DNA of 64,000 nt from Streptomyces sp. NBC_00490 (GTDB lineage Bacteria > Actinomycetota > Actinomycetes > Streptomycetales > Streptomycetaceae). Numbering within the stretch: position 1 is the first letter of the stretch; every line of letters begins with the position of its first letter. Of the stretch, positions 51,928 through 61,118 are shown piece by piece. The stretch lies in the NCBI RefSeq assembly GCF_036013645.1, contig NZ_CP107869.1, positions 9,300,001 through 9,364,000 of the forward strand, read 5' to 3'. Both the position numbers and the translations under genes were made by a program. The notes under the pieces were generated by a model that was not told where the DNA came from, made no database searches, and was given only the letters and a program-made list of their open reading frames with translations.

Positions 51928-52863
51928 GCGTGCGCGGAAGGTGCGGCGATAGCTGTCCGGCGGCACGCCGACCGTGCGGTTGAAGTGGCGGCGCAGGGTC
52001 GTGGCGGTGCCCATGCCGGTGGCTGTCGCGATGGCGTCGACGCTGTCGTCGGTGGCCTCCAGCAACTCCTGGGCGCGGCGGATGCGTTGGGTCAGCAGCC
52101 ACTGGAGCGGGGTGGTGCCGGTCGTCTCCCGGAACCGGCGGCCCAGGTGGCGTGAACTCATCCGGGCCTGACGCGCCAGGTCCTCCACGGTCAGCGGCCG
52201 GTCGAGCCGCTCGACGACCCAGGGGAGCAGCGCGCCGAGCGGATGGTTGTCGCGGGTCGGCACCGGCGCGGCGACGAACTGTGCCTGGCCGCCCGCCCGG
52301 TGCGGTGGCACCACCAGACGGCGGGCGACGGCGTTGGCGACGGCCGAGCCGTGGTCCTGCCGGACGAGGTGCAGACACAGGTCCATCGCGGCGGCCTTGC
52401 CCGCGGAGGTGAGCACGCTGCCGTTGTCGACGTAGAGCACGTCCGGATCCACGTCGACGCGCGGATGCCGGGCGGCCAGCACGTCGGTGTGCGCCCAGTG
52501 CGTGGTCGCCTGCTTCCCGTCCAGCAGACCGGCGGCGGCCAGCACGAACGCCCCGGTGCACAGGGACGCCACCCGGGCGCCCGCCTCGTGGGCCGCGCGC
52601 ACCGCGTCGACCAGCTCGGCGGGCGGGTCCACGTCGAGGTCCGCCCAGCCCGGCACGATCACGGTGTCGGCGTGCCGGAGCCCGTCGAGCCCCTGGTCGG
52701 GCTCGAGGCGGAACCGGCCCACCCGCACGGCGGCGGAACCGCAGACGGTGACGTCGTACCAGGGGACGGTCACACCGACCGGGGCGGCTTCGAACACCTC
52801 GTAGGCCATGGACAGTTCGAAGTGCAGCATTCCGTCGGTGACGGCGAGCGCCAGAGAGGCCAT
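51919..52863 (-). CDS. GlxA-type regulator: DJ-1/PfpI domain plus AraC HTH
   Basis: This is a ~314-residue two-domain regulator. Residues 1-180 form a class-I glutamine-amidotransferase-like (DJ-1/PfpI) domain, with the nucleophile-elbow-like segment VASLCTGAFVLAAAGLLDGK. Residues 215-310 carry the AraC HTH pair, including LARQARMSSRHLGRRFRETT and VDAIATATGMGTATTLRRHF. The ATG at 52863 is chosen; a GTG at 52902 is possible and neither has a strong ribosome binding site. It may control the divergent saccharopine-dehydrogenase-like gene, though no operator was seen. Confidence 0.86.
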   Translation of the reverse strand: MASLALAVTDGMLHFELSMAYEVFEAAPVGVTVPWYDVTVCGSAAVRVGRFRLEPDQGLDGLRHADTVIVPGWADLDVDPPAELVDAVRAAHEAGARVASLCTGAFVLAAAGLLDGKQATTHWAHTDVLAARHPRVDVDPDVLYVDNGSVLTSAGKAAAMDLCLHLVRQDHGSAVANAVARRLVVPPHRAGGQAQFVAAPVPTRDNHPLGALLPWVVERLDRPLTVEDLARQARMSSRHLGRRFRETTGTTPLQWLLTQRIRRAQELLEATDDSVDAIATATGMGTATTLRRHFNRTVGVPPDSYRRTFRARSM

Positions 52864-52981
52864 GTCCGAAAGTGTACGGGGCACGTCGTTCCGGACACTC
52901 ACGCGAGAGCGTACGGACTCGGCAGGATGGTCTCAGTCGATCAGCGCACACCGTTGATCAGTCGCACACAGGGGAGATCTC

Positions 52982-54010
52982 ATGGGATCGGGACAGACGG
53001 TCACGGTGTACGGCGCGTACGGGCACACCGGACGCTTCGTGGTCGCACACCTGCTGGAGCGCGGTTTCGTCCCCGTGCTCTCCGGCCGTGACGCCGACAA
53101 GCTGCGGCAGCTGGCCGCCTCCTTCCCCGGCCTCGACGTCAGGCCCGCCTCCGTCGACGACACCGCCGCCCTCGACCGTGCCCTGGCCGGCGCGGACGCC
53201 GTGATCAACAGCGCGGGCCCCTTCGCGACCACCGCGGCCCCCGTGATCGAGGCGGCCCTGCGCGCCGGCATCCCCTATGTGGACGTGGCTGCCGAGATCG
53301 AGGCCAACGTCGACACCTTCACCGGCTTCGCGGACCGGGCCCGGGCGGCGGGAGCCGTGATCGTCCCCGCGATGGCGTTCTACGGCGGTCTCGGCGACCT
53401 CCTGGCCACCGCCGCGATGGGCGACTGGACGACGGCCGACGAGGCGCACATCGCCTACGGGCTGAGCAGCTGGCACCCCACCGCCGGGACCCGGGCCGCG
53501 GGCGAGGTCTCCCACGGCCGGCGCGGCGGGCAGCGCGTGCGCTACACCAAGGGGCGGCTGGCCTACCACGACGACCAGCCGACGGTTCTGAAGTGGCACT
53601 TCCCCGAGCCGATGGGCATCCGGGACGTCATGGGGGAGTTCACGATGGCCGACGTCGTCACCATCCCCAGCCATCTGTCCATCCCCGAGGTCAGCACCCA
53701 CATGGCGACCGAGGCGGCCAGGGAACTCGCCGCCTCCGACACACCGGCGCCGACCGTGGCCGACGACGGGCGCTCCGACCAGACCTTCCTCGTCGACGCC
53801 GTCGTCCGCTCCGGCGGCACCGAACGGCGCGCCGTCGCCCGCGGCCGGGACATCTACGCCGTCACCGCACCGCTCGCGGTCGAGGCGGTCCACCGCATCC
53901 TCACCGGCCGGACCAGGACGGTCGGGGTCGCCTCCGCCGGCGAGATCTTCGACGCCCCCGACTTCCTGCGCGCCCTGTCGCCGCACATCACCGTCGAGCT
54001 GCGCCCGTAG
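52982..54010 (+). CDS. Saccharopine-dehydrogenase-family NAD(P)-binding protein
   Basis: This is a 342-residue protein with an N-terminal Rossmann domain (TVYGAYGHTGRFVVAHLLER) of the saccharopine-dehydrogenase NADP-binding type. It continues with INSAGPF and PYVDVAAEIEANVDTF, typical of the trans-acting enoyl-reductase-like relatives. Most such actinobacterial proteins are of unknown substrate. The gene is divergent from the GlxA-type regulator. Confidence 0.82.
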   Translation: MGSGQTVTVYGAYGHTGRFVVAHLLERGFVPVLSGRDADKLRQLAASFPGLDVRPASVDDTAALDRALAGADAVINSAGPFATTAAPVIEAALRAGIPYVDVAAEIEANVDTFTGFADRARAAGAVIVPAMAFYGGLGDLLATAAMGDWTTADEAHIAYGLSSWHPTAGTRAAGEVSHGRRGGQRVRYTKGRLAYHDDQPTVLKWHFPEPMGIRDVMGEFTMADVVTIPSHLSIPEVSTHMATEAARELAASDTPAPTVADDGRSDQTFLVDAVVRSGGTERRAVARGRDIYAVTAPLAVEAVHRILTGRTRTVGVASAGEIFDAPDFLRALSPHITVELRP

Positions 54011-54116
54011 CGGCACGGCGACCGGAACTGGGGCCACGGGCAAGGAAGTTGATGTGCGAAGCTGTCACCACCGTGAGCGGCGAGCGGGCCGTGGCGGGCG
54101 TCGGGAGGAGCGCAGG

Positions 54117-54917
54117 GTGACAGCGGACGGCGTGCGTGCCGAGGAGATCGACACCAGCAGACCGCACCCTGCCCGGATCTACGACTATCTGCTGGGCGGC
54201 AAGGACCACTACGACGTCGACCGGCGAGCCGGCGACGCACTCGCCGCCGCCGCACCCGAGGTAAGGATCGGCCTGCGCGCCAACCGGGGGTTTCTGCGGC
54301 GCGCGGTCCGTCACGTCGTCGCCGAGGGCGGCGTCCGCCAGCTCCTCGACATCGGCACCGGCCTCCCCACCTCGCCGAACGTCCATGAGATCGCCCACGA
54401 GGTCGCACCGGAGGTCCGTGTCGCCTACATCGACAACGACCCCATCGTCAAGGCACACGGCGACGCCCTGCTCAGCGGCGACGGCACGACCAGCATCGTG
54501 CTCGGCGACCTCCGGGACCCGCGAGCCGTCGTGGACCACCCCGACATCCGCCGGGTCATCGACTTCGACGAGCCGGTCGCCCTGCTCCTCGTCGCGATCG
54601 TCCACTTCCTGACCGACGCGGACAAGCCCGAGGAGATCATCGCCACCCTGCGCGACGCGCTCCCTTCCGGCAGCTACCTCGTCCTGTCCCACGCCACCGG
54701 CGACTTCGCCGACCGCACCGCGGCCCAGGCCGTCTACAACAAGGCCTCCGCCAGCCTGAACCTCCGCTCCCACGCCGAGGTCGAGCGCTACTTCGACGGT
54801 TTCGACCTCGTCGAACCCGGCCTCGCCCAGGCCCCGTTCTGGCGCCCGGACGCTCCGCCGCCGCCCGGGTCCGAACTGATCGGCTTCTACGGCGGCGTGG
54901 CGCGCAAGCGCGACTGA
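54117..54917 (+). CDS. DUF574-type S-adenosyl methyltransferase
   Basis: This 266-residue protein matches the PF04672 (DUF574) family common in Streptomyces. It has the N-terminal signature HPARIYDYLLGGKDHYDVDR, the SAM motif LLDIGTGLPTSPNVHE and the acidic YIDNDPIVKAHG. Its substrate is unknown, as for the family. The GTG at 54117 is preceded by GGGAGGAGCGCAGG. Confidence 0.88.
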   Translation: MTADGVRAEEIDTSRPHPARIYDYLLGGKDHYDVDRRAGDALAAAAPEVRIGLRANRGFLRRAVRHVVAEGGVRQLLDIGTGLPTSPNVHEIAHEVAPEVRVAYIDNDPIVKAHGDALLSGDGTTSIVLGDLRDPRAVVDHPDIRRVIDFDEPVALLLVAIVHFLTDADKPEEIIATLRDALPSGSYLVLSHATGDFADRTAAQAVYNKASASLNLRSHAEVERYFDGFDLVEPGLAQAPFWRPDAPPPPGSELIGFYGGVARKRD

Positions 54918-54961
54918 GCGCCGCACCAGGTTCAGCATCAGCCGGCGAAAGGGGGAGCGCG

Positions 54962-55507
54962 GTGGTGGATCAGTGGGGCACGCTGCTGGGTGTGCTGGTG
55001 GGCGCCGTGGCGTCGTACGCGGTCACGGCCCTGACCGAACGGGCCCGGTGGCGCCGTGCGCAGGCCGAGCGCTGGCAGGAGAAGAAGTTCGACGTGTACG
55101 CGCGCTACAGCAACGCGCTCAAGGAACAGATCGGCATCACACAGCGCATCGGCGCGGCCCTCGGCTACGCGCATGTCGTCGATCCGCTGGAGCCCGCCGA
55201 AGGACTGCCCCTGCTGGCCGAGGCAGAAGCGCGCCGGGCCACGCTGTGGGAGTCCGTCCTGCTGGTGGGCGACGCGGAGACGGTGACCGCCGCGCGGTCG
55301 TGGCACGAGGCCGTCTGGACCCTGGAGCTGCATGTGCGGGAGCAGCGCCAGGACGCGCAGGGGTGGACCCGGGACTCCCAGCGGCTGAGCCGCAAACGCG
55401 ACGCGTTCTACACCTGCGCCCGGCGCGAGCTGGGGGTGGCCGGTCCGCCACCGCCCTCCGGCAACTGGCCCCGCGCCTGGCAGCCCGCCGAGGGGACCGC
55501 CGACTGA
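54962..55507 (+). CDS. Uncharacterised membrane-anchored protein
   Basis: This 181-residue protein has an N-terminal membrane helix (about residues 4-24, WGTLLGVLVGAVASYAVTAL), then a long charged helical region (ERARWRRAQAERWQEKKFDV) and a helical core to the end. It is a type of small signal-anchored protein common in actinobacteria with unknown role. The GTG start follows AAAGGGGGAGCG. Confidence 0.65.
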   Translation: MVDQWGTLLGVLVGAVASYAVTALTERARWRRAQAERWQEKKFDVYARYSNALKEQIGITQRIGAALGYAHVVDPLEPAEGLPLLAEAEARRATLWESVLLVGDAETVTAARSWHEAVWTLELHVREQRQDAQGWTRDSQRLSRKRDAFYTCARRELGVAGPPPPSGNWPRAWQPAEGTAD

Positions 55508-55637
55508 CCGCCGCCGCAGGGTCTTCGGCACGCGACCGGCACCGGCCCGGCGGCACCCCGCTCCTCCGCCGGACGGCACGAAACCGAGTCGCACCATGCC
55601 CGATCCGGCCTACCACTCGCCTCGGAAGGTGATCACC

Positions 55638-56399
55638 GTGCCCGTGCCGAGCCTGCTCGCCGTCTTCGCCCACCCCGACGACGAGTCCCTGTCGGCGGGC
55701 GGCGTACTCGCCCGCCACGCGGCCGCCGGCGCACGCACCGCCGTCGTCACGGCGACCTGGGCGGAAGACACCCCGCGCGCCGCGGAGTTGGCCGAGGCGC
55801 TGCGCATCCTCGGTGCGGGCACCCCGCGGATGCTCGGCCACGCCGACGCGCGTGCTCCTCAGTCGGCCCCGGGCCGCCCACGGTTCTGCGATGCGCCACT
55901 CGACGACCTGGTGAGTCAACTGGTCGCTCACATACGGGAGTTCCGACCCGACATCGTCATCACCCACGATGCCTACGGCGGCCTGACGGGCCATCCGGAC
56001 CATGTCCACACCCACCGGGTCACGGCACTCGCTCTCGAGGCGGCCGGCCTAGAACGCCTCTACCCCGACGCCGGCGAGCCCTGGCAACCGGGAGCCATGT
56101 ACACGGCCACGCATCCGCACTCCGCCATGCGGGCGTGGGGCGACCACTGGGCCCCGACGGGCAAGGCCATGTACACCGTTCCCGACGAGCGTGTCACCGC
56201 GACGGTCGATGTCCGCCCTTGGCTGGAGCAGAAGATCGCCGCCGTCCTCGCCCACCGCACCGAGGTGACCCGAGGAGCCGCCCCGGGCCTGATCGCCGCC
56301 CTCCCGGCAGCCGACCGGGAACTGCTGCTGTCGACGGAGTGGTACATCCGCCACGACCCCGTCTCCACGGGAGCGGCACAGACGGAACTGACGTGCTGA
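55638..56399 (+). CDS. PIG-L/LmbE-family N-deacetylase
   Basis: This is a 253-residue zinc-dependent deacetylase fold. AHPDDESLSAGG near residue 12 supplies His and Asp ligands, and HPDHVHTHRV later in the chain supplies a further His ligand. The family contains the mycothiol-pathway enzymes MshB and Mca as well as sugar N-deacetylases. It is not obviously either. The GTG at 55638 has GGAAGG seven bases upstream; an ATG at 55596 is an alternative. Confidence 0.84.
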   Translation: MPVPSLLAVFAHPDDESLSAGGVLARHAAAGARTAVVTATWAEDTPRAAELAEALRILGAGTPRMLGHADARAPQSAPGRPRFCDAPLDDLVSQLVAHIREFRPDIVITHDAYGGLTGHPDHVHTHRVTALALEAAGLERLYPDAGEPWQPGAMYTATHPHSAMRAWGDHWAPTGKAMYTVPDERVTATVDVRPWLEQKIAAVLAHRTEVTRGAAPGLIAALPAADRELLLSTEWYIRHDPVSTGAAQTELTC

Positions 56400-56423
56400 G
56401 ATCCTCGGCGGTGGACTCCTCTG

Positions 56424-56789
56424 TCAGGCCCGCTCTCCGTGCCGCGACCGCTGAGCCGCCAGCAGCGCGGCCACGCCCACCACCCCCAGTACGCCGGCGG
56501 AGCGGAAGGCGCGTGAGGAACGCCAGGACAGCACCGACCACTGCGACTGCGCGGACAGGCACGATCCCGTGCTCAGCCACGATCCGAACGAGACCAGCGA
56601 CAGCGCCGACCCGATCGACCCCACGGACAGCGCGCTCCCGATCGATCCGACCGACAGGGCCGAGCCGACCGACCCGATGGACAGCACCGACCCCACGGAA
56701 CCGATCGACAGCACCGAGTCCTGCGACCACAGGGACAACAAGGAGTTCGAGCCGGTGCGCTGTGCCGACGATCCGGATGTTTTGGTCAT
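56424..56789 (-). CDS. Nonapeptide-repeat protein with C-terminal membrane helix
   Basis: This 121-residue protein has residues 25-69 made of five 9-residue units of the form S-x-L-S-x-G-S-x-G; units 1 and 2 are identical, as are 3 and 4. Degenerate copies run to about residue 78. The Ser/Gly/aliphatic pattern with small side chains every second position fits a beta-solenoid or a self-assembling strand. A membrane helix follows (about 97-112), then a basic tail. Comparable repeats occur in other Streptomyces proteins of unknown role. It diverges from the barstar-like gene. Confidence 0.75.
   Translation of the reverse strand: MTKTSGSSAQRTGSNSLLSLWSQDSVLSIGSVGSVLSIGSVGSALSVGSIGSALSVGSIGSALSLVSFGSWLSTGSCLSAQSQWSVLSWRSSRAFRSAGVLGVVGVAALLAAQRSRHGERA
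56583..56717 (-). repeat. Five 27-bp coding repeats
   Basis: These five 27-bp units encode the S-x-L-S-x-G-S-x-G nonapeptides. Synonymous differences between units show that the protein pattern has been kept by selection rather than being a fresh duplication. Confidence 0.8.
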
Positions 56790-56873
56790 GACGCCATCTT
56801 GCCCGCCGCTCCCGAGAGTTCGCAGCCGATGCGTCCCGAGGGCGCTCACCGAACGGCACGTATTCTCCGGGGC

Positions 56874-57257
56874 GTGACAACCACCTACGTGCTGGACGGC
56901 TCGCAGATCACCACGCTGGAGGACTTCTGGCGCGTTGTCGGGGAGAGCCTCGGCGACGACGGATACTTCGGCCGCAACCTCGACGCCTTCGCCGACTGCC
57001 TCCGAGGCGGCTACGGCACGCCGGAGGACGGCGACTACGTGATCGAGTGGCGTGACCACGAGGCGTCCCGCCGTCACCTCGGCCACCCCGAGACCGCCCG
57101 GCAGCTCGACATCCGGCTCGCGCGGTGCCACCCGACGAACCGGCCCTCCGTGAGCGCGGAACTGGCTGAGGCCCGCGCCGGACGCGGGCCCACCGTCTTC
57201 GACTGGCTGGTCGAGATCATCGAGGACGAGCATCCGGGCGGACTACGCCTGCGCTGA
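56874..57257 (+). CDS. Barstar-family ribonuclease-inhibitor-like protein
   Basis: This 127-residue protein has the barstar (barnase inhibitor) fold: an initial strand TTTYVLDGSQI, the helix LEDFWRVVGESL and the signature YFGRNLDAFADCLRGGYG. Barstar-like proteins of Streptomyces inhibit extracellular guanyl-specific ribonucleases, but no ribonuclease gene lies nearby. The GTG at 56874 gives the family-length protein. Confidence 0.83.
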   Translation: MTTTYVLDGSQITTLEDFWRVVGESLGDDGYFGRNLDAFADCLRGGYGTPEDGDYVIEWRDHEASRRHLGHPETARQLDIRLARCHPTNRPSVSAELAEARAGRGPTVFDWLVEIIEDEHPGGLRLR

Positions 57258-57271
57258 CCGGCCCCGGTCGC

Positions 57272-57961
57272 TCAGGGCAGAACCTTCACCTGCACCCCCG
57301 ATATCCGCCCCACCGCGTCGAAGCCCACCTCGACCGCGTTGCCGGCGCCCAGGTCCGCGACGATCCGGTCGCCCTCGGAACTCCGGGGCACACCATGGTG
57401 ATCGAAGTAGCCGCCGACGACCTCCCGGGCCGAGTACCCGATCAGCCCCGCCCCGGTGAGCAGCGTCCGGGGCAGCGTGACCGGGTCCAGGCCGGCACGG
57501 GGGACCCGGGCGTCGTCGGGCAGGAAGTAGACCTGAGTGGCCGGTCCCGCCGGAACGCCGATGTACCCGGGCGCCTCGGCCACCCCCATCCCCGTGAAGG
57601 CGAGCATCTCGGCGGCCCGCCGAGGATCGGCGAACCCGGACAACGGCACGATCTCCTCGGTCAGTTCGGCGATCTGGTGCACCCGCCCGTACCGCCGGAC
57701 CGCGCCGGTCAACGCCACCACCTCGGTGCCCCGCAGACCAGGATTGGCCCAGCCCCACATCCAGGACCGCTGCTCCATGTCGTACGTGCCCAGCACCGCC
57801 ACCCGCAGCTCCAGCTCCCCCTGCCGGTACAGGCAGGAGGGCAGATCGGCGGTCCACGGCCCCTCGGGCAGGAACGCGCCCAGCGCGTCGAGCTGGGCCG
57901 CGCCCCACGCGGCATGCCGTTCGGCCTCGAGCAGGAACGCCTCGCTGAATTCGCTCACCAT
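57272..57961 (-). CDS. DUF6882-like protein
   Basis: This 229-residue protein shows the DUF6882 pattern: FLLEAERHAAWGAAQLDAL, LEVLGTY-like AVLGTYDMEQRSWMWGWANP, and a later SAREVVGGYFDHHGV segment. The role is unknown. It converges on the barstar-like gene (14 bp apart). Assignment is by pattern only. Confidence 0.7.
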   Translation of the reverse strand: MVSEFSEAFLLEAERHAAWGAAQLDALGAFLPEGPWTADLPSCLYRQGELELRVAVLGTYDMEQRSWMWGWANPGLRGTEVVALTGAVRRYGRVHQIAELTEEIVPLSGFADPRRAAEMLAFTGMGVAEAPGYIGVPAGPATQVYFLPDDARVPRAGLDPVTLPRTLLTGAGLIGYSAREVVGGYFDHHGVPRSSEGDRIVADLGAGNAVEVGFDAVGRISGVQVKVLP

Positions 57962-58144
57962 GCCCCGACCCTATGAAACCGCCGGATCACACCTCGAACG
58001 GGGTCGGCCCGGCGAAGGAGAGGCCCGGGTCCGCCCGCTCGCCGGGTTCGGCCGGACGAGGCGCGTCACCGCAACGGCCTCTTGCTCCCCGGTGCGCGAG
58101 CTCGCAGGCTCGAAACGCTCTGCTCCCAGCGTCGAGGAGGATCT

Positions 58145-59122
58145 GTGCCCGCTGAAGCCGACATCCTGGCGCCGCCCCAACGGGTGATCGAACGGGTCGA
58201 ACGCTGGGACGCGTTCCTCGACGCGGCCGTACCGGCGAAGGACGACGGGACCAACCTGCTGATCGCGACCTGGAACCTGCGCGCCTTCTCCGACCTCACC
58301 AAGGCCTGGACCACCCCGGAGGGTGCCTCGCCGAAGCGGAACTTCACCGACATCCACCTGATCGCCTCAGTCGTCCGCCGGTTCGACGTCGTGGCGGTGC
58401 AGGAGGTGCGCGGCAACCTGCGTTCCCTGCGCTATCTGCTGCAGGTCCTCGGCGACGACTGGGCGTTCATCCTCACCGATGTGACACGGGGCAGCGCGGG
58501 CAACAGCGAGCGGCTGGCGTTCCTGTTCGACACCCGCAGGGTGAAGCCGTCAGGTCTGGCCTGTGAGCTGGTGGTGCCCATCGAGGAGGACGCGGGCGTC
58601 CCCGCGACCGATCTGGAGAAACAGTTCGCCCGTACGCCGTACGCGGTCAGCTTCCTCTCCCAGGGCCAGACGTTCACCCTGGTCACCCTGCACGTCCTGT
58701 ACGGCGACAAGGCCGCCGACCGGGCACCGGAACTGCGGGCCATCGCGCGGTGGCTGGCCTCCTGGGCGGAGCAGGAGTTCGGCTGGGACCACAACCTCAT
58801 CGCGCTGGGAGACTTCAACATCGACCGCGCCGGCGATCCCCTGTTCCAGGCCTTCACCTCCACCGGTCTGGTCCCCGCCCCCTCCTTGGACGGCCTGCCG
58901 CGCACGATCTTCGACGACCCGGGCGCCGAACACTTCTACGACCAGATCGCGTGGTTCACCAAGGGGCAGAAGCGCCGGCCGGTGCTGACGTTGGAAGCCC
59001 TGGCCGGGGGGCATCTCGACTTCGTGCCCGAGCTGCGCGGCGACCGGACGCTGGGCGAGCTGTCCTGGCACATCTCGGACCACGTCCCGCTGTGGGTGGA
59101 GTTCGGGATCCCGGCACCCTGA
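58145..59122 (+). CDS. Endonuclease/exonuclease/phosphatase (EEP) family protein
   Basis: This 325-residue protein has the EEP catalytic motifs in order: TWNLRAFS (Asn), VVAVQEVRGN (Glu), NLIALGDFNIDRAGDP (Asp and Asn) and WHISDHVPLW (Ser-Asp-His). Family members hydrolyse phosphoester bonds in nucleic acids, lipids or proteins. No signal peptide is seen. The GTG start follows GAGGAGGATCT. Confidence 0.84.
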   Translation: MPAEADILAPPQRVIERVERWDAFLDAAVPAKDDGTNLLIATWNLRAFSDLTKAWTTPEGASPKRNFTDIHLIASVVRRFDVVAVQEVRGNLRSLRYLLQVLGDDWAFILTDVTRGSAGNSERLAFLFDTRRVKPSGLACELVVPIEEDAGVPATDLEKQFARTPYAVSFLSQGQTFTLVTLHVLYGDKAADRAPELRAIARWLASWAEQEFGWDHNLIALGDFNIDRAGDPLFQAFTSTGLVPAPSLDGLPRTIFDDPGAEHFYDQIAWFTKGQKRRPVLTLEALAGGHLDFVPELRGDRTLGELSWHISDHVPLWVEFGIPAP

Positions 59123-59123
59123 C

Positions 59124-59927
59124 CTATTTGCGGAGCCAGAAGCCGGAGCGCTCCAGCCACAGGGACAGCAGGTCGCCGTCCCCGAACACCTCGACCGACG
59201 GGTCGGCCGGGGTGCGGCGGCCGTAGAGGAGCAGAACGAGGTCGGTGAGCGGGGCGCGTACCGCCACCGCGGCCTTCGCGTGGGTGTGGCTCCAGGTGAT
59301 CGGCACGCCCGTGAGGTCCACCAGCCATTCGGCGTGGGGCGCGTCGGTGGCGTGCAGGTGCAGGGTGCGGCCGGGTCCGGTGAGCGGCGGGGCGTCGGGC
59401 CCGGCGGCCTCCAGCACCCGGGGCAGCGCGCCGAACCCCATCCACTCGTCCAGGGCGTCCCGCGCCAGCTCCTCCCGTACGGCGAAGGGGGCGCCCGTGA
59501 CGAAGGCGGCGTCGGCGGCGTGCAAGGTCGTCTCATGGGCCATCCGCCGGGCCCAGAAACCCGCGACACCACTCGGCGCGACGGTCCACACCGGAGCCTC
59601 GGGACCGGCCTCGCGCAAGGCACCCGTCAGCTCCGCCGCCCCCTCGGCGATCCAGGCGTCCAGGTCGGCGGCGGACTCGGGCCCCGGTGAGAAGACGTCG
59701 TCCACGATGTCGTGGGCGACAGGACCGGTGGCCCGGTCACGGACGATCCGCGCTGCCCACCGATGCGTTCCCCCGACATGCCGGGCGAGCTGCGTGAGAC
59801 TCCACCCGGGACAACTGGGGACCGGCGTCGCGGCCGGCCCCGCCTCGGCGGACCGCACCGCCGCGCGCAACTCGTCGGCCCGGGAGCCGATTTCGGTGCA
59901 GTAGACGTCGTGCTCCACATCACTCAC
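59124..59927 (-). CDS. Maleylpyruvate-isomerase-family mycothiol-dependent protein
   Basis: This 267-residue protein is of the DinB/MDMPI type. The mycothiol-dependent N-terminal domain has CPGWSLTQLARHVGG with the conserved metal His, and the later RMAHETTLHAADA motif gives two further His ligands. Many actinobacterial members transfer or use mycothiol without a known substrate. Its stop lies two bases from the stop of the convergent EEP gene. Confidence 0.85.
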   Translation of the reverse strand: MSDVEHDVYCTEIGSRADELRAAVRSAEAGPAATPVPSCPGWSLTQLARHVGGTHRWAARIVRDRATGPVAHDIVDDVFSPGPESAADLDAWIAEGAAELTGALREAGPEAPVWTVAPSGVAGFWARRMAHETTLHAADAAFVTGAPFAVREELARDALDEWMGFGALPRVLEAAGPDAPPLTGPGRTLHLHATDAPHAEWLVDLTGVPITWSHTHAKAAVAVRAPLTDLVLLLYGRRTPADPSVEVFGDGDLLSLWLERSGFWLRK

Positions 59928-60036
59928 CGAGCCACCGTAAGACGGACCGGGCTCCCGCTCAACGCGGATTCGCGACTGGTTCCGCACACCGACCATGCAG
60001 TTGAATTGCCGGATGGAAGCCACGGAGCCGATGGAC

Positions 60037-60315
60037 ATGTCCGCCCGCGAGATCCGCATTCCTCTCGACGAGGCCGTCGCAGTCCTCCAGGACCTCAACG
60101 AGTTCGTGGTCTCCCTCGACCGCCTCGGCTCCCGCGAGGCATCCGGAACCGCCGACGACTCCACAGTGGGCAGATTCGTCGCCGACTGGGATGTCGCCCG
60201 CCGCCTGGCCCACGCCCGACGCGTCATCAGCGTCGCCCTGGACGAGCAGCTGAGCGAGCAGGACAACGCCGCGATCGACGCCCTGTGCGACCAAGGACGC
60301 TTCTACGGCGCCTAG
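60037..60315 (+). CDS. Uncharacterised small protein
   Basis: This ~92-residue acidic, helical protein begins MSAREIRIPLDEAVAVLQDL and has no recognised motif. The ATG at 60037 is supported by GGAG nine bases upstream; ATGs at 59995, 60013 and 60031 are alternatives. Confidence 0.55.
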   Translation: MSAREIRIPLDEAVAVLQDLNEFVVSLDRLGSREASGTADDSTVGRFVADWDVARRLAHARRVISVALDEQLSEQDNAAIDALCDQGRFYGA

Positions 60316-60321
60316 CGCCCT

Positions 60322-60771
60322 CTAGTGCCAGTCGCTGATCCGGACATCGGCGGGTGCCGGGCTGCCGTGGCCCGTCTCGGCGTACTCCTTGAGGCTCATC
60401 AGGAAGAGTGCCCACTTCGTACTGCAGTGGTGCATGAACTCGACCGGCTCGCGCCAGCCCTCGTGCTTGAACAGGACGATCGTGTAGTCGTCGGTCCGGC
60501 TGAGGGCCCAGTCGATCTCGGTGCCGATCCATTCCGCGGGGCCGTCCGTGACGCGCCACCGGACATGGCCGGCGGGGTCGAGTTCCAGGATCTCCATGTC
60601 GAAGCCGCCGACGTCGCCGAAGCGGAACGCCAGTCGGCCGCCGACCTCGCTCTTGCCCGTGGTGTCGGTCGTCCACCAGCCGGCGAGGCCCTCGGGTGTC
60701 GCGAGCGCCCGGTAGACGTCGTCCAGCGGCGCGACGGCGCCGATGCGGTGCAGGATGTCGACCATGGTCAT
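60322..60771 (-). CDS. SRPBCC-family (START/Bet v1-like) protein
   Basis: This 149-residue AHSA1-like fold protein begins MTMVDILHRIGAVAPLDDVY. Residues YRALATPEGLAGWWTTDTTG and WRVTDGPAEWIGTEI are typical of the ligand-cavity family. It is the third gene of an SRPBCC-ArsR-SRPBCC operon; ATG at 60771 overlaps the ArsR stop. It may bind a hydrophobic ligand sensed by the operon. Confidence 0.83.
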   Translation of the reverse strand: MTMVDILHRIGAVAPLDDVYRALATPEGLAGWWTTDTTGKSEVGGRLAFRFGDVGGFDMEILELDPAGHVRWRVTDGPAEWIGTEIDWALSRTDDYTIVLFKHEGWREPVEFMHHCSTKWALFLMSLKEYAETGHGSPAPADVRISDWH

Positions 60772-61118
60772 GTTCCTTCCGTAGTGGTACGGCTTCGTTC
60801 GATCGTTTCGGCGATGTGCTTGATACGGCGGAGCCGGGCGTCCCAGGTGGCGCCGACCGCGGCCAGTTGAGCGACCGCGCGGGCGAGTTGGGCCTCGTCG
60901 ACGCGGTAGCGCCGCTCCCGTCCGGCCGGCTCGGCGTGGACCAGCCCGACCCGGTCGAGGACGGCGAGGTGCTTCGACACGGCCTGCCGGGTGACGGGAA
61001 GGCTCGCGCTGAGCGAGGTGGCGGTCCCCGGTCCGGACGCGAGGAGCAGGTCGATCATGGTGCGCCGGGTCGGGTCGCCGATCGCGGACCACAGGTCGTC
61101 GTCGACCGGCGTGCTCAT
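60768..61118 (-). CDS. ArsR-type regulator of the SRPBCC operon
   Basis: This 116-residue winged-helix repressor has WSAIGDPTRRTMIDLLLASG and the HTH SLSASLPVTRQAVSKHLAVL, without metal-binding cysteines. ArsR proteins of this subgroup are regularly co-transcribed with SRPBCC genes in actinobacteria. It overlaps both neighbours (ATGA on each side). Two 15-bp palindromes upstream of the operon are the likely autoregulatory sites. Confidence 0.88.
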   Translation of the reverse strand: MSTPVDDDLWSAIGDPTRRTMIDLLLASGPGTATSLSASLPVTRQAVSKHLAVLDRVGLVHAEPAGRERRYRVDEAQLARAVAQLAAVGATWDARLRRIKHIAETIERSRTTTEGT

